37,152 bases of DNA, taken from the NCBI GenBank assembly GCA_903896505.1, contig CAITXU010000127.1, forward strand, positions 1 to 37,152, written 5' to 3'. The notes beneath the pieces were generated by a model. It did no database searches. It saw nothing but the letters and a program-made list of their open reading frames with translations, and was not told where the DNA came from. A program made the translations under genes and the position numbers. This DNA comes from an uncultured Verrucomicrobiota bacterium. Lineage in GTDB: Bacteria; Verrucomicrobiota; Verrucomicrobiia; Limisphaerales; UBA9464. This document shows, piece by piece, positions 1 to 9,102 of the stretch; position 1 is the stretch's first letter, and each line of letters opens with the position of its first letter.

Positions 1-902
1 CCGCGCCCTTCCTGGCGCATGTAGAGGATGACTCCGTTCCCCTCTTTTTGAACTCGTTCCATGGCGGCGTGCAGTTGAGGGCCGCAATCACATCGTCGGG
101 AGCCAAAAACGTCGCCTGTCAGGCACTCACTATGGACGCGAACCATCACACGGTCCGTGCCATGGACGTCTCCTTTAACCAGCGCAAGGTGATGGGTTCC
201 CTCGATGCGGGAGAAGTAGAGATGCAGCGTGAAATCTCCGAAATCAGTTGGCATCCGAACCGCTTCGATGTGCTCAACCAATTTTTCCGAGGCTCGCCGA
301 TGATGAATCAAGTCTTCGATGGAGCCTATTTTGAGTCCGTGAAGCCGGGCAAACTCCCGCAACTCGGGCAGACGGGCCATCGTCCCGTCGTCGTTCATGA
401 TTTCGCAGATGACCGAGACGGGGCGAAGTCCGGCGAGTGTGCAGAGGTCGACAGCGGCTTCGGTGTGGCCGCTTCGCTGTAAAACGCCACCGGGTTTCGC
501 TCGAAGTGGGAAGATATGCCCGGGTTGAACCAGGTCTGCCGCCACGGTTTTGGGGTTGGCCAGTTTCTGAATGGTGATGGCCCGGTCCGCCGCGCTAATG
601 CCAGTGGAAATTCCCTCGGCGGCGTCGACGCTCACTTGAAAATCGGTTCGGAACGATTCCCGGTTGCGGGCCACCATCTCGGCAATACCCAGTTCCACCA
701 AGCGTTCCCCGGTGGTGGGCACACAAATGAGGCCACGACCGTGTTTGGCCATGAAGTTGACCGTCGCTGGCGTGACTTTCTCGGCCGCCATCACAAGGTC
801 CCCTTCGTTCTCACGGTCTTCATCATCGACAATGATGACCATCCGACCGGCCCGAAGTTCGTCGAGGATTTCCGGAATCGAGTGAAAGGTGTCGGTATTC
901 AC
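1..902 (-). CDS. ribBA: Bifunctional DHBP synthase / GTP cyclohydrolase II, 3' end outside window
   Basis: Riboflavin biosynthesis enzyme. The RibB half makes 3,4-dihydroxy-2-butanone 4-phosphate from ribulose 5-phosphate; the RibA half opens GTP to the pyrimidine precursor. The reverse strand translates without a stop from a GTG at 902. It shows the RibB acidic motif [11 protein letters not shown] near residue 30, then [20 protein letters not shown] and the TEAAVDL segment. After about residue 200 comes the RibA zinc site, [17 protein letters not shown], with the Cx10CxC spacing of GTP cyclohydrolase II. The reading frame is still open at base 1, so the C-terminal part of RibA lies outside. 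The GTG start gives the usual N-terminus ([14 protein letters not shown] follows within a few residues), but no good ribosome site is seen and the frame is open further upstream. It lies 112 bp downstream of hflX on the same strand. Confidence 0.93.
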   Translation of the reverse strand, partial: MNTDTFHSIPEILDELRAGRMVIIVDDEDRENEGDLVMAAEKVTPATVNFMAKHGRGLICVPTTGERLVELGIAEMVARNRESFRTDFQVSVDAAEGISTGISAADRAITIQKLANPKTVAADLVQPGHIFPLRAKPGGVLQRSGHTEAAVDLCTLAGLRPVSVICEIMNDDGTMARLPELREFARLHGLKIGSIEDLIHHRRASEKLVEHIEAVRMPTDFGDFTLHLYFSRIEGTHHLALVKGDVHGTDRVMVRVHSECLTGDVFGSRRCDCGPQLHAAMERVQKEGNGVILYMRQEGR

Positions 903-1014
903 GAGCTTAAAACTTAGGTGCGGCTCCGGAACCCGCCAGCGAAAGCCAGACGGAAAACTTGAACCAGCGTTGGGGAGATACCTTTCGAACCTCAGCTTGG
1001 TCCGATGCCGTCCC

Positions 1015-2265
1015 TCAGGCGGGAAGGGGTGATGCCACCGAGTCGTCTTCGTCGACCTGAAACCGATGAAACTCATGGCGCAAGTGAGCGGGGAGTCGGA
1101 CTCGGAAACGGGCTTTTTCCCCGTTGAAATCGCTTTCAACGATTTGCCCTACCGAGTGGAGGCGGGCAATGAGCTCCGGTCGGGCGTAGGGAATCTCGAG
1201 GGCGACGAAATCGCGGATGGGGCGCAACATGGCCCCCAGATCCGACATCAGCGTCGGGAAGCCATGCCGTGTTCGGGCGGATACCGCAACGGACCCGGGA
1301 TGCTGAAGTTGGAGCTGACGGGCACCGTGGGCACCGGCTTCGCCGTCGACCTTGTTGAGCAGCATCAGGGTGGGCTTCTCGGACGCGCCAATTTCGGACA
1401 GGACCGCTTGAACGGCCTCGATTTGCTGTTCAGCCCGAGGGTGGCTTGCATCCACCACATGGATCAACAGGTCGGCTTCGACCACTTCCTCCAGCGTGGC
1501 CTTGAACGCTTCCACCAAACCATGGGGTAGCTTTCGAATGAAACCGACGGTATCAGAAATCAGGACGCTTTGGTTGGTCGGAAGCCGGAGTCGACGAGTG
1601 GTGGGGTCCAGAGTCGCAAACAGCCGGTCTTCCGCCAGAACATCAGCTCCGGTCAGGGAATTCAGCAGGGTGGACTTTCCAGCGTTGGTATATCCGACCA
1701 AGGAAGCCAGGGGCCATTGATGCCGCTGACGACCAGCTCGTTGGGTGGACCGATGTTGACGTACTTGGACCAGTTCTTCCTTCAGTCTCTCGATTCGCTC
1801 CTGCGTCTTGCGCCGGTCGGCTTCCAACTGGGTTTCACCTTCGCCGCCGATGGCTCCCACACCGCCTCGTTGACGGGACAAGTGGGTCCAATAGCGGGTC
1901 AATCGCGGCAGGAGGTATTCGAGTTGGGCGAGTTCGACCTGGAGCTTGCCTTCGCGGGTTCGGGCGCGTCCGGCAAATATTTCCAGGATGAGAGCTGTTC
2001 GGTCCATGACCCGGCAGGAAAAGATCTTTTCCAGATTGCGGGCCTGGGCGGCCGACAGCTCCTCGTCGAAGATGACGGTGTCCACTTCGCCCGCTTCGCA
2101 GAGGTTTGCAAGCTCCTGGGCTTTTCCGGACCCGATGTAGGTGGCGCGATGCGGTGCCGCCAACTTTTGAATGGCATCCCCGGCGGGAACTCCACCTGCG
2201 GTGACCGCCAATTCCGCCAGCTCGTCCAAGGCATCCCGGACTTCGCCCGCAGAATTGGTGGGCAT
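1015..2265 (-). CDS. hflX: GTPase HflX (ribosome-associated)
   Basis: Ribosome-binding GTPase of the HflX/Obg group, which splits stalled or hibernating 70S ribosomes under stress. The N-terminal HflX domain is clear ([61 protein letters not shown]). A glycine-rich linker ([15 protein letters not shown]) and the G domain follow: G1 [10 protein letters not shown]3 DTVGF, G4 NKVD. The C-terminal OB-like tail is present. The ATG at 2265 is the first standard start, but family-like sequence (RCFLVGVE) continues upstream in the same frame. That upstream stretch has no ATG, GTG or TTG before an in-frame TGA at 2359-2361, so the true N-terminus may be longer (see findings). The divergent neighbour is an ABC exporter. 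Confidence 0.93.
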   Translation of the reverse strand: MPTNSAGEVRDALDELAELAVTAGGVPAGDAIQKLAAPHRATYIGSGKAQELANLCEAGEVDTVIFDEELSAAQARNLEKIFSCRVMDRTALILEIFAGRARTREGKLQVELAQLEYLLPRLTRYWTHLSRQRGGVGAIGGEGETQLEADRRKTQERIERLKEELVQVRQHRSTQRAGRQRHQWPLASLVGYTNAGKSTLLNSLTGADVLAEDRLFATLDPTTRRLRLPTNQSVLISDTVGFIRKLPHGLVEAFKATLEEVVEADLLIHVVDASHPRAEQQIEAVQAVLSEIGASEKPTLMLLNKVDGEAGAHGARQLQLQHPGSVAVSARTRHGFPTLMSDLGAMLRPIRDFVALEIPYARPELIARLHSVGQIVESDFNGEKARFRVRLPAHLRHEFHRFQVDEDDSVASPLPA

Positions 2266-2431
2266 TTCGACTCCGACCAGAAAGCAGCGTTGAATCGAAC
2301 GGTCGGTCTGATTGACCAGCGATTTGATGACGGAAGTTCGGTTGTGGGTTGAGAGGTGTCAATGGGCGGATGGGATGAGAGACGAGGACGGAATAGTTGT
2401 CTCTCCGCCCATTGTCGGTTAATCAGACGGA

Positions 2432-4300
2432 ATGTCCCGAATGGGCGCTCATGCCATTTCCATGTCGACGGATCCTTCGCTTCAAGTCCGTTCCCGATCC
2501 ACGTGGGAAATTGTTCGCAGGGTGGTGCGCTATCTGAGGCCATATCCCTGGATGGCGGTGGGGACCATCGGATGTGCCCTCCTGTCCCTTGCGGGCTCAT
2601 TTACCTACCCATGGTTGACGCAGTGGTTGGTGGATGAAGTGATCGTCGCAGGTCGCCCGGACCGATTGCCTTGGGCTGCCGTCGGCCTGCTGGGGGCGTT
2701 TCTTGTCCGGGACCTCGGAAACAGCCTTCGGATTCGCCTCAACAATGCCTTGGAGCAAAACGTGATTTTTGATCTCCGTCGGGACCTCTACGGTCGTCTC
2801 CAACGGTTACCTGTCGGATGGTTTGACCAGCGCTCATCCGGGGATTTGGCGACGCGGGTTTTGGAGGATGTCAACGGGGTCGAGCGCTTGCTGATCGATG
2901 GCACGGAACAGGGTACGGTGGCGGTGCTCAGCCTTGTGGGCGGATTGACCGTGCTGTTCTTAAGCCAGGCCAAACTGGCGGCGGTGGCGTTGTTGCCCAT
3001 TCCTCTCCTTGCGGGTGGGGCTTGGTGGTACACGCGAACGGCTCATCGGCGCTATCGGGCTCAACGCCAAGCCAGTGCGGCCATGAATTCGCTGTTGCTG
3101 GACAATCTTCAAGGAGTTCGGCAGGTCAAATCGTTTGGTCGTGAAGAGTTTGAAGATCAACGATTTGCCGACCGCGCTGATGCACTCCGGCGGGGAAGCC
3201 TGACCGTCATGAAGGTCTGGGCGGGTTATAGCCCTGCCATGTCCTTTGCGGCGGCCATGGGAACTGTGGCGGTCCTTTACGTGGGCGGACATCAGGTCCT
3301 GGCCGGACAATTGACCCTGGGTGGGCTTCTCAAGTTCATGGGCTATTTGGCGTTGCTCTATGACCCCATCGGGCGGCTTCACACCCTCAACCAAATGCTC
3401 TCCAGTGCACGGGCCTCGGGCGAGCGGTTATTCGATGTGTTTGACACCGCCACCGAGCCTGACGAAGGCCGCCAGGCAGAGCAAAAAACGCGCTCTGAAC
3501 GGGCATCCGCACCGACAATCGCCTTTGAAAACGTCGGGGCGTCCTACGACGGCAAACGGAAAATCCTTGAGGACATTTCCTTCGTTGCCGGTCCGGGAGA
3601 GGTGGTGGCGTTGGTTGGGCCCACTGGGGCTGGAAAATCCACGTTGGTCAACCTGCTGCCACGCTTCTACGAGATGATCTTGGGACGAATCACCATTAAT
3701 GGCCAAGACATTCGGGGTTTTTCCCTGGCCGAGTTGCGCAACAAAATCGCGGTGGTGAGTCAGGAACCCTTTTTGTTCAACGGGACCCTCCGCGAGAACA
3801 TCCAGTATGGGCGATTGGAGGCCACGGTCGCCGAGGTTGAAGCGGCTGCGCGATCTGCCAACTGCCATGACTTCATCTGCCGACTGCCGGACGGCTATGA
3901 TTCCCGGGTTGGGGAACGGGGAATCCGACTCAGTGTCGGCGAGAAACAGCGGGTTTCGATTGCGCGGGCGCTGCTGAAGGATGCGCCCATTTTGATCCTG
4001 GACGAGGCCACGGCCAGCATCGATACCGCAACCGAAAAGTCGATTCAGGAGGCGTTGGAGAGACTGATGGAACGGCGTACCTCACTCGTCATCGCTCACC
4101 GGTTGGGGACCATCCGGCGCGCCGACCTGATTCTGGTGTTGAGCGGCGGAAAGGTTGTGGAACGGGGAACCCACGAGGAGCTTCTAGCTTCCAACGGGCT
4201 CTACCATCGGCTTTGGACCGTGCAATCGGCGGCGGATGCCTTGGTGGCGTTGGACGGGCGTTCGGAAAAGGCGCTTCATGAGCAATTCGACGCTGATTGA
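2432..4300 (+). CDS. ABC transporter, fused permease and ATPase (MsbA/lipid exporter type)
   Basis: Half-size ABC exporter of about 620 residues that works as a homodimer in the inner membrane. The N-terminal half is a six-helix type-IV transmembrane domain, with hydrophobic segments starting near residues 38, 80, 155, 180, 265 and 290. The nucleotide-binding domain has Walker A GPTGAGKST near residue 395, the signature LSVGEKQR near 500, Walker B ILILDEATAS near 520, and the H-loop VIAHRL. The family exports lipid A, lipids, peptides or drugs; nothing here fixes the substrate, though the neighbouring polysaccharide locus makes a lipid-linked substrate plausible. An ATG 30 bases downstream (2462) is an equally possible start. 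It is transcribed away from hflX and precedes the polysaccharide locus by 104 bp. Confidence 0.92.
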   Translation: MSRMGAHAISMSTDPSLQVRSRSTWEIVRRVVRYLRPYPWMAVGTIGCALLSLAGSFTYPWLTQWLVDEVIVAGRPDRLPWAAVGLLGAFLVRDLGNSLRIRLNNALEQNVIFDLRRDLYGRLQRLPVGWFDQRSSGDLATRVLEDVNGVERLLIDGTEQGTVAVLSLVGGLTVLFLSQAKLAAVALLPIPLLAGGAWWYTRTAHRRYRAQRQASAAMNSLLLDNLQGVRQVKSFGREEFEDQRFADRADALRRGSLTVMKVWAGYSPAMSFAAAMGTVAVLYVGGHQVLAGQLTLGGLLKFMGYLALLYDPIGRLHTLNQMLSSARASGERLFDVFDTATEPDEGRQAEQKTRSERASAPTIAFENVGASYDGKRKILEDISFVAGPGEVVALVGPTGAGKSTLVNLLPRFYEMILGRITINGQDIRGFSLAELRNKIAVVSQEPFLFNGTLRENIQYGRLEATVAEVEAAARSANCHDFICRLPDGYDSRVGERGIRLSVGEKQRVSIARALLKDAPILILDEATASIDTATEKSIQEALERLMERRTSLVIAHRLGTIRRADLILVLSGGKVVERGTHEELLASNGLYHRLWTVQSAADALVALDGRSEKALHEQFDAD

Positions 4301-4303
4301 CTG

Positions 4304-4332
4304 TTGACTTTTTACTCCCGTGTCCGTAAATA
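4304..4332 (+). promoter_or_regulatory. Candidate sigma70-type promoter for the polysaccharide export block
   Basis: TTGACT at 4304-4309 is followed, after a 17-base spacer, by TAAATA at 4327-4332. This sits in the 104-bp gap upstream of the beta-barrel gene and would leave a leader of roughly 65 bases. A second TTGACA at 4374-4379 has no good -10 partner before the start codon. The call rests on motif resemblance only. Confidence 0.3.
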
Positions 4333-4404
4333 CTTCAACTGCCATCGTCATCCGTTTGACGTAGGGGCGAGAGTTGACAGGGAAAGCATCGAAGTATCGA
4401 CTGT

Positions 4405-5712
4405 ATGAATAAAATTTATCGCGCAGCAGGCCGATGGAGCATTGGCATTGCCACCCTAACTGGGACCGTGGCTCTGGCTGCCGACAGTGATGCCAAGCCG
4501 CTGACTCTGGCCTTGGGACTCAAGGGCTTCTACGACGACAACATTTTCACCCGTCCGTCTGGGCCGGAAAAGGTGGACAGCTTCGGTCTTCAAGTTGTTC
4601 CGAGTATTGCTTACAAGGTGTCGAATGGTGCCACCTCGGTTTCGATTGGGTACACCTTGGACGCCAAGTGGTTCGAACGCCGCTCTCGGGATTCCGTCGA
4701 TGCGACCGGGGCGGTTGCTCAGAAGGCCGATCCTTGGGACTACTCGCACTACATCAAGGCCAACATCAAGCATAAGTTCAGCGATACGGTCTCCATTCAA
4801 GCGGATGATTCGTTTGCCATCACCCGCGAGCCTCAGGAGTTCCTTTCAGGTCAGGTGGCCCGGTCCAAGGGTGACGCAATCATCAACTATGCTTCTCTCA
4901 AAGGCGAAGTCGGCTTGACCGATTCTTTTGGTTTGGCGGTGTCCTATCGAAATAACCTTTTTGATTACAGCGACCCTAACTACAAGCCGCTGCTGAACCG
5001 GATGGAGAACATTCCGTCCGTTGATCTTCGCTATCGTATCAATCCGACTCTGTACGGCATCCTGGGCTATCGTTACTCCGATGTTGCCTACGATAAGCAT
5101 GAGATCCTCCCCGTGGACGGATCGACGTCGGTCGTCTACAGCGATGCTCGTAATCGCTCCTCTCATTTCGTCTATGGCGGAGCAGACTGGCAGGCTTCGC
5201 CAGTTCTGTCGTTTGCGGCTCGGGCGGGCGGTGAGTTCACCGACTACTCCAATCTTGAGAAGTACCATCTGAAAGGGAACAAGTCGGACACTTCTCCCTT
5301 CGCTGACGTTAGCGCCAAGTGGCAGTTCGCCAAGGATAGCTATTTGAACGGTGGATTGCGTCATCAACTGAATGCGACCGATGCTCTTTACGCATCGAGT
5401 TCGGGCAACGACATCGTTCTCAGTCAGGAGAGCACGCTGCTTTACGCGGTGTTGGCTCATAACATCACCCCGGCTCTGCGTGTATCCGTGAATGGTCAGT
5501 TCCAGGACTCGGTCTACAACGGGGGCACCTACGACGGGAAGTCGGAACAGTTCTACGGGGCCGGTGTATCTCTTAGTTACGCGTTGAACGCCTATCTTTC
5601 TGCGGAAGCCTCCTATTTCTACGACAAGCTTGCGACGTCGAGCGAACCGGCACTTGCGGCCCGTGGATTCTCCCGGAATCGCGTATTCCTCGGAATTCGT
5701 GCTAGCTACTAG
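4405..5712 (+). CDS. Outer-membrane beta-barrel protein of an exopolysaccharide locus
   Basis: Exported outer-membrane protein. A signal peptide covers roughly residues 1-26, with a TVALAADS cleavage region. The rest is made of alternating polar and hydrophobic strands rich in Tyr, Ser, Asn and Gly (YDDNIFTRPSG near the mature N-terminus, LRYRINPTLYGILGYRYSD in the middle). It ends in an aromatic residue (GIRASY), as barrel proteins recognised by the BAM complex usually do. The sequence resembles the BBP2-type beta-barrels often coded next to Wzc and Wza in EPS clusters. Directly after it come the tyrosine kinase and the export lipoprotein, so a role in polymer passage through the outer membrane is inferred. 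The start ATG has no obvious ribosome site. Confidence 0.82.
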   Translation: MNKIYRAAGRWSIGIATLTGTVALAADSDAKPLTLALGLKGFYDDNIFTRPSGPEKVDSFGLQVVPSIAYKVSNGATSVSIGYTLDAKWFERRSRDSVDATGAVAQKADPWDYSHYIKANIKHKFSDTVSIQADDSFAITREPQEFLSGQVARSKGDAIINYASLKGEVGLTDSFGLAVSYRNNLFDYSDPNYKPLLNRMENIPSVDLRYRINPTLYGILGYRYSDVAYDKHEILPVDGSTSVVYSDARNRSSHFVYGGADWQASPVLSFAARAGGEFTDYSNLEKYHLKGNKSDTSPFADVSAKWQFAKDSYLNGGLRHQLNATDALYASSSGNDIVLSQESTLLYAVLAHNITPALRVSVNGQFQDSVYNGGTYDGKSEQFYGAGVSLSYALNAYLSAEASYFYDKLATSSEPALAARGFSRNRVFLGIRASY

Positions 5713-5766
5713 TTCGAAATAGGTCAGGTTTCGGAGGTCGGAAACAGATTCTGGCCTCATTTTTCC

Positions 5767-7926
5767 ATGGAGACACCAAAACTGGCGGGGGCGCCAGATT
5801 CCCGTCAGCACTTTCTCGATTACTGGCGAATCGTACGGCTTCGAAAGGTCATTATCGTTGCCGTCTTTTTTCTAGTGCTGATTACGGCGACCGCCGTCAC
5901 TTTCGTTCTCCAACCGGTCTATTCGAGTACCGCCAAAATGCGGGTTGAGCGGGATTCCCCGGATATTCTCCTGACGGGTTCGATGTCCCAGCCGAACTAC
6001 GACTTTTATTTCTATAATACGGAGATCCAGATTTTCACATCCGAGGTCATCCTCCTTCCCGTCATACGTGAGCTGAAACTGGCGGATAAATACACCCAGC
6101 ACTACAAATCGTCAGTCCCATTTACGACTCAGGAGGCCTTTGAACAATTGGTCCGGGACGTGGACATCAAGCCGGATCGGAACACCTCCCTCATTGATAT
6201 ATCGGTGGTATCCTGGGACCCAAAGCTTGCCGCCGAAATTGCGAATAAGATTGCCACAGTTTACCGCGATGAACGTGACAGGGGGCGGACCGGAAAGTCT
6301 TCCCGCGGAATGGAAGCGTTGACCAATGAGGTGGTGCAGCTCGAGAAAGACGTCGAGGAACAAACCCGCGTGGTCGACAAGATGAAGAAGGACCTCAAAG
6401 TTCCGGATATCGTGAGCGAGGGCGGAACCTTTCAATCACTCTCGGCCCAGGAGATGCAGAAGCTCCAGGGAATGCAGACGGAATTGAGGGTCAAAGTGAG
6501 TCAACTGGAGACCGAGTTCACGCGTTTATCCCGGCTGACCCCCAAGGAACGTCGTCATGCCTTGAACTATTCGCACTCCACCTCGACCCTCCAGGATTTG
6601 ATGGTGAGCTTAAGCGCAGCCGAGCAGAAGCGGTCGAGTTTGGTAGCTCTTGGAGAGAATCACCCTGATCTCAAAAAAGCGAACGATGTTCTCAAGACGA
6701 TCAATGAACAGGTCGACTTGGCCGTTGCTGGAATCATGCAGGTCTTGGAGGGCGATTTGGAGATTGCGAAGAAGAATTTGACTCTACTGGGCACGGCTTT
6801 GGAAGAAACCCGGGATCGGGACAATGAACTCAGCGCGAAATGGCGGCCTTACCTCCAGGCAAAGAAGGAATTGGAGTCCAAGGAAAAGCGGCTGAATTTC
6901 ATGCAAATGCAGATGACGCAGCAACATATGGATTCCAGCGTGTCCCGGCAGTCCAGTGTTCTGATCGTCAACGAAGCCAAACCGGCGCTTCGTCCCATCA
7001 AGCCCAAGAAAATCGTCAATATCACCCTCGGTGCTGTTGCTGGTCTGTTGTTGGGCGTCAGTCTTGCATTTTTCATCGAATACCTCGATACGAGCGTCAA
7101 GACCATCGACGATGTCGAGCAGGCGTTGGGCTGTCCGGTTTTGGGTGTCATCCCTCAGAATGTCAGTTCGCTTTTGGACGAAGGCGAGGAGGGACCGCAT
7201 GCGGAAGCTTACCGGGTGTTGCGAACCAATATCCTTTTCTCTCGGAAAAACGCTGCATTTACGGCGCTCACCGTGGTCAGCGGTGGGGCTGGTGAAGGTA
7301 AGTCCACTACGATTTTCAACCTGGCAGTGGTATTCGCCCAGCAGGGGAGCCGGGTATTGCTGGTGGATTCGGACCTGCGGCGCCCGAGTCTGCATCGCAA
7401 ATTCAACGTCGAGAACAAGCTCGGGTTAACCTCCTTCCTTCTCAAGCAAAACACATTGGAGGAAGTGGTGATCAATACGGCACATCCGCAGTTGCACTTT
7501 CTGCCGAGCGGCAAATTGCCCAGTTCGTCCATGGGGATTTTGAATTCTGCCGCGATGCGTTCCTTCATCGAGGAAGCGAAGAAGCGCTATGACTTCGTGC
7601 TCTTTGACTCGCCTCCGATCATGGGTGTCAGCGATGCCTCCATTCTGGCCAGTGAGGTCGATTTATCCTTGCTGGTTGTTCAATACCGGAAATATCCCCA
7701 GCAAATGACCCTTCGAGCCAAGCAGATGGTCGAGAAGGTGGGTGGTCGATTGGTGGGAGTGGTCCTCAACAACATCAACATCTCTCAGGACAGCTACTAT
7801 TACTACTACAGCGGCTACTACTACGGGGATTACTCCAAGAGTCCAGAAAGCCGTCCGGAGGGTGAATTGCGGACAGAATCGTCTAAAGCACCTGGTTCCA
7901 AACGGGGTGTGAAGGAAAAAGTTTGA
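5767..7926 (+). CDS. Polysaccharide co-polymerase with BY-kinase domain (Wzc-like)
   Basis: Inner-membrane chain-length regulator and tyrosine autokinase for exopolysaccharide export. A Wzz domain begins with a membrane helix near residues 26-48. A periplasmic coiled-coil region (about residues 180-375) follows, then the GNVR-like region and a second helix near 416-440. The cytoplasmic kinase has Walker A GGAGEGKSTT near residue 506, Walker A' LLVDSDLRRP near 531 and Walker B FVLFDSPP near 610. The tyrosine-rich tail at 676-690 (DSYYYYYSGYYYGDY) holds nine tyrosines in 15 residues and is the expected autophosphorylation cluster. Length (719 aa) and order match the fused proteobacterial type rather than the split Firmicutes type. 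No low-molecular-weight tyrosine phosphatase (Wzb) is found in the window. Confidence 0.94.
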   Translation: METPKLAGAPDSRQHFLDYWRIVRLRKVIIVAVFFLVLITATAVTFVLQPVYSSTAKMRVERDSPDILLTGSMSQPNYDFYFYNTEIQIFTSEVILLPVIRELKLADKYTQHYKSSVPFTTQEAFEQLVRDVDIKPDRNTSLIDISVVSWDPKLAAEIANKIATVYRDERDRGRTGKSSRGMEALTNEVVQLEKDVEEQTRVVDKMKKDLKVPDIVSEGGTFQSLSAQEMQKLQGMQTELRVKVSQLETEFTRLSRLTPKERRHALNYSHSTSTLQDLMVSLSAAEQKRSSLVALGENHPDLKKANDVLKTINEQVDLAVAGIMQVLEGDLEIAKKNLTLLGTALEETRDRDNELSAKWRPYLQAKKELESKEKRLNFMQMQMTQQHMDSSVSRQSSVLIVNEAKPALRPIKPKKIVNITLGAVAGLLLGVSLAFFIEYLDTSVKTIDDVEQALGCPVLGVIPQNVSSLLDEGEEGPHAEAYRVLRTNILFSRKNAAFTALTVVSGGAGEGKSTTIFNLAVVFAQQGSRVLLVDSDLRRPSLHRKFNVENKLGLTSFLLKQNTLEEVVINTAHPQLHFLPSGKLPSSSMGILNSAAMRSFIEEAKKRYDFVLFDSPPIMGVSDASILASEVDLSLLVVQYRKYPQQMTLRAKQMVEKVGGRLVGVVLNNINISQDSYYYYYSGYYYGDYSKSPESRPEGELRTESSKAPGSKRGVKEKV

Positions 7927-7961
7927 CGTCCGGGCAAACTCACGCAAAGGAAGGAAGCAGG

Positions 7962-8624
7962 ATGAAGTTGTCGACGAATCCAACCCTTAACTCCAAGGCT
8001 GCGGTTTTCAGCCTTATTCTGGTATTCTTTTTGGCTGGCTGCGACTGGGGAAAGTCGTCTTCGGGAGACTCGGGAATCAGACCTGGAGTCGATGCGGGAA
8101 CCACCAATGAACCCAACCTGGGTGCCGATGTCTTGCGTCCTGGCGACCGAATTCGGGTGGTTTATAACGACATTCCGGATCGGGTTGAGCCCGCTGAATT
8201 GCAGGTACCTGAAGGAGACGGCACGCTGACGTTGTATTTGGGGGTCAAGGCAAATTTTGCTGGCAAGAAGGTCCCGCAACTCGAACGGGAGATAGAGAGT
8301 ATTTATGTGGAAGAGAAAAAGCTCTTCCGACGAATCACCATCAATATCGAGCGCCTAGGGCAAACGGTTTCGGTTGGCGGAGAAGTCCGCGAAGCCGGCA
8401 ATGTGCCGTGGGTGGCTGGGATGACGGTTACCAGTGCCATCAACGCCGCCAAGGGGATGACCGACTACGCCGCCAAATGGCGTGTTCTTTTAACCCGAAG
8501 CACCAAGGTTGTGACGACTGTGGATGTGATCAAGGCGCAGGAGAACCCGAAGCTGGACCTCAAGGTTTATCCGGGTGACAAAATCGAAGTGCCTCGCCGG
8601 GGACTCGGGGCTTTCGGAATATGA
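7962..8624 (+). CDS. Polysaccharide export lipoprotein (short Wza-like)
   Basis: Outer-membrane lipoprotein of the polysaccharide export family. A signal sequence ends in the lipobox FLAGC near residue 26, so the mature protein would be lipidated. A Poly_export-like segment (LRPGDRIRVVYNDIP) and one SLBB-like segment (VSVGGEVREAGNVPW to AINAAKG) follow. It ends near KVYPGDKIEVPRR. At 220 residues it is much shorter than E. coli Wza (about 380) and carries only one clear SLBB repeat, so it may need the adjacent beta-barrel to form a complete outer-membrane passage. I chose the ATG at 7962 over the in-frame TTG at 7923 because AGGAAGG at 7948-7954 gives a good ribosome site. Its stop overlaps the next start as ATGA. 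Confidence 0.88.
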   Translation: MKLSTNPTLNSKAAVFSLILVFFLAGCDWGKSSSGDSGIRPGVDAGTTNEPNLGADVLRPGDRIRVVYNDIPDRVEPAELQVPEGDGTLTLYLGVKANFAGKKVPQLEREIESIYVEEKKLFRRITINIERLGQTVSVGGEVREAGNVPWVAGMTVTSAINAAKGMTDYAAKWRVLLTRSTKVVTTVDVIKAQENPKLDLKVYPGDKIEVPRRGLGAFGI

Positions 8625-9010
8625 ATTTGGTCTTGAGGCGGGAATCGGAGAAGAAAATCTCTGTTTCCTTGGACCGTTTTCCATTTGTCATCGGGCGGGC
8701 TTCTGACGATCTGACTGTCAGTGGACCGGGCATTTGGGACAAGCATGCCGTCATTGATCAGGGAGTTTCCGGAGAGCTCAACCTGACCTGTCGTCCTGAA
8801 ACCACTCTTCAGTCCAATGGGGTAACACTTCGCCATCTTCGACTTAAGCTTGGCGAAACATTCCAGATCGGTTCTGAGCATTTTCGTCTGGAATTGGCAC
8901 CCGTCCCGCAGCGGCCAAGCCATCACTGGGAGGCAGCCGTCGGCTTGTTGGGAGCTGTGATTTTGCTGACCGAACTCTGGCTGGCCTTCAATGGGCTGGC
9001 TTTTGTCTGA
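8621..9010 (+). CDS. Degenerate FHA-domain protein with C-terminal membrane helix
   Basis: A 129-residue protein with an FHA-like fold signature. FVIGRASDDLTVSG and DKHAVI match the GR and HA positions of forkhead-associated domains, and SNG plus LGETFQIGSEHFRLEL match the later strands. The usual phosphothreonine-binding Ser before the His is replaced (WDKHA), so phosphopeptide binding is uncertain. After about residue 95 a hydrophobic stretch (AAVGLLGAVILLTELWLAF) looks like a tail anchor. It overlaps the export lipoprotein by four bases (ATGA), so the two are translationally coupled. A role as adaptor or sensor for the export machinery is inference. Confidence 0.66.
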   Translation: MNLVLRRESEKKISVSLDRFPFVIGRASDDLTVSGPGIWDKHAVIDQGVSGELNLTCRPETTLQSNGVTLRHLRLKLGETFQIGSEHFRLELAPVPQRPSHHWEAAVGLLGAVILLTELWLAFNGLAFV

Positions 9011-9102
9011 CACCCATCGCAGTGACGGTTGGTTTTGGCCGATATACTGGAAGCAACCGGACCGGTCTGTTGGCCTATCTTGGCTCCGCTGAATCAACCA
9101 GT

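Noticed and set aside
48..917. Plus-strand open frames at the left edge
   Set aside because: They lie antisense to a continuous ribBA reading with full catalytic motifs on the minus strand.
4846..5811. 321-codon minus-strand open frame
   Set aside because: Antisense to the beta-barrel gene, which has a signal peptide and barrel ending; the minus frame shows no motif.
9011..9102. Bidirectional terminator between convergent blocks
   Set aside because: Only a short ACCGGACCGGT palindrome is seen and no T-tract on either strand.
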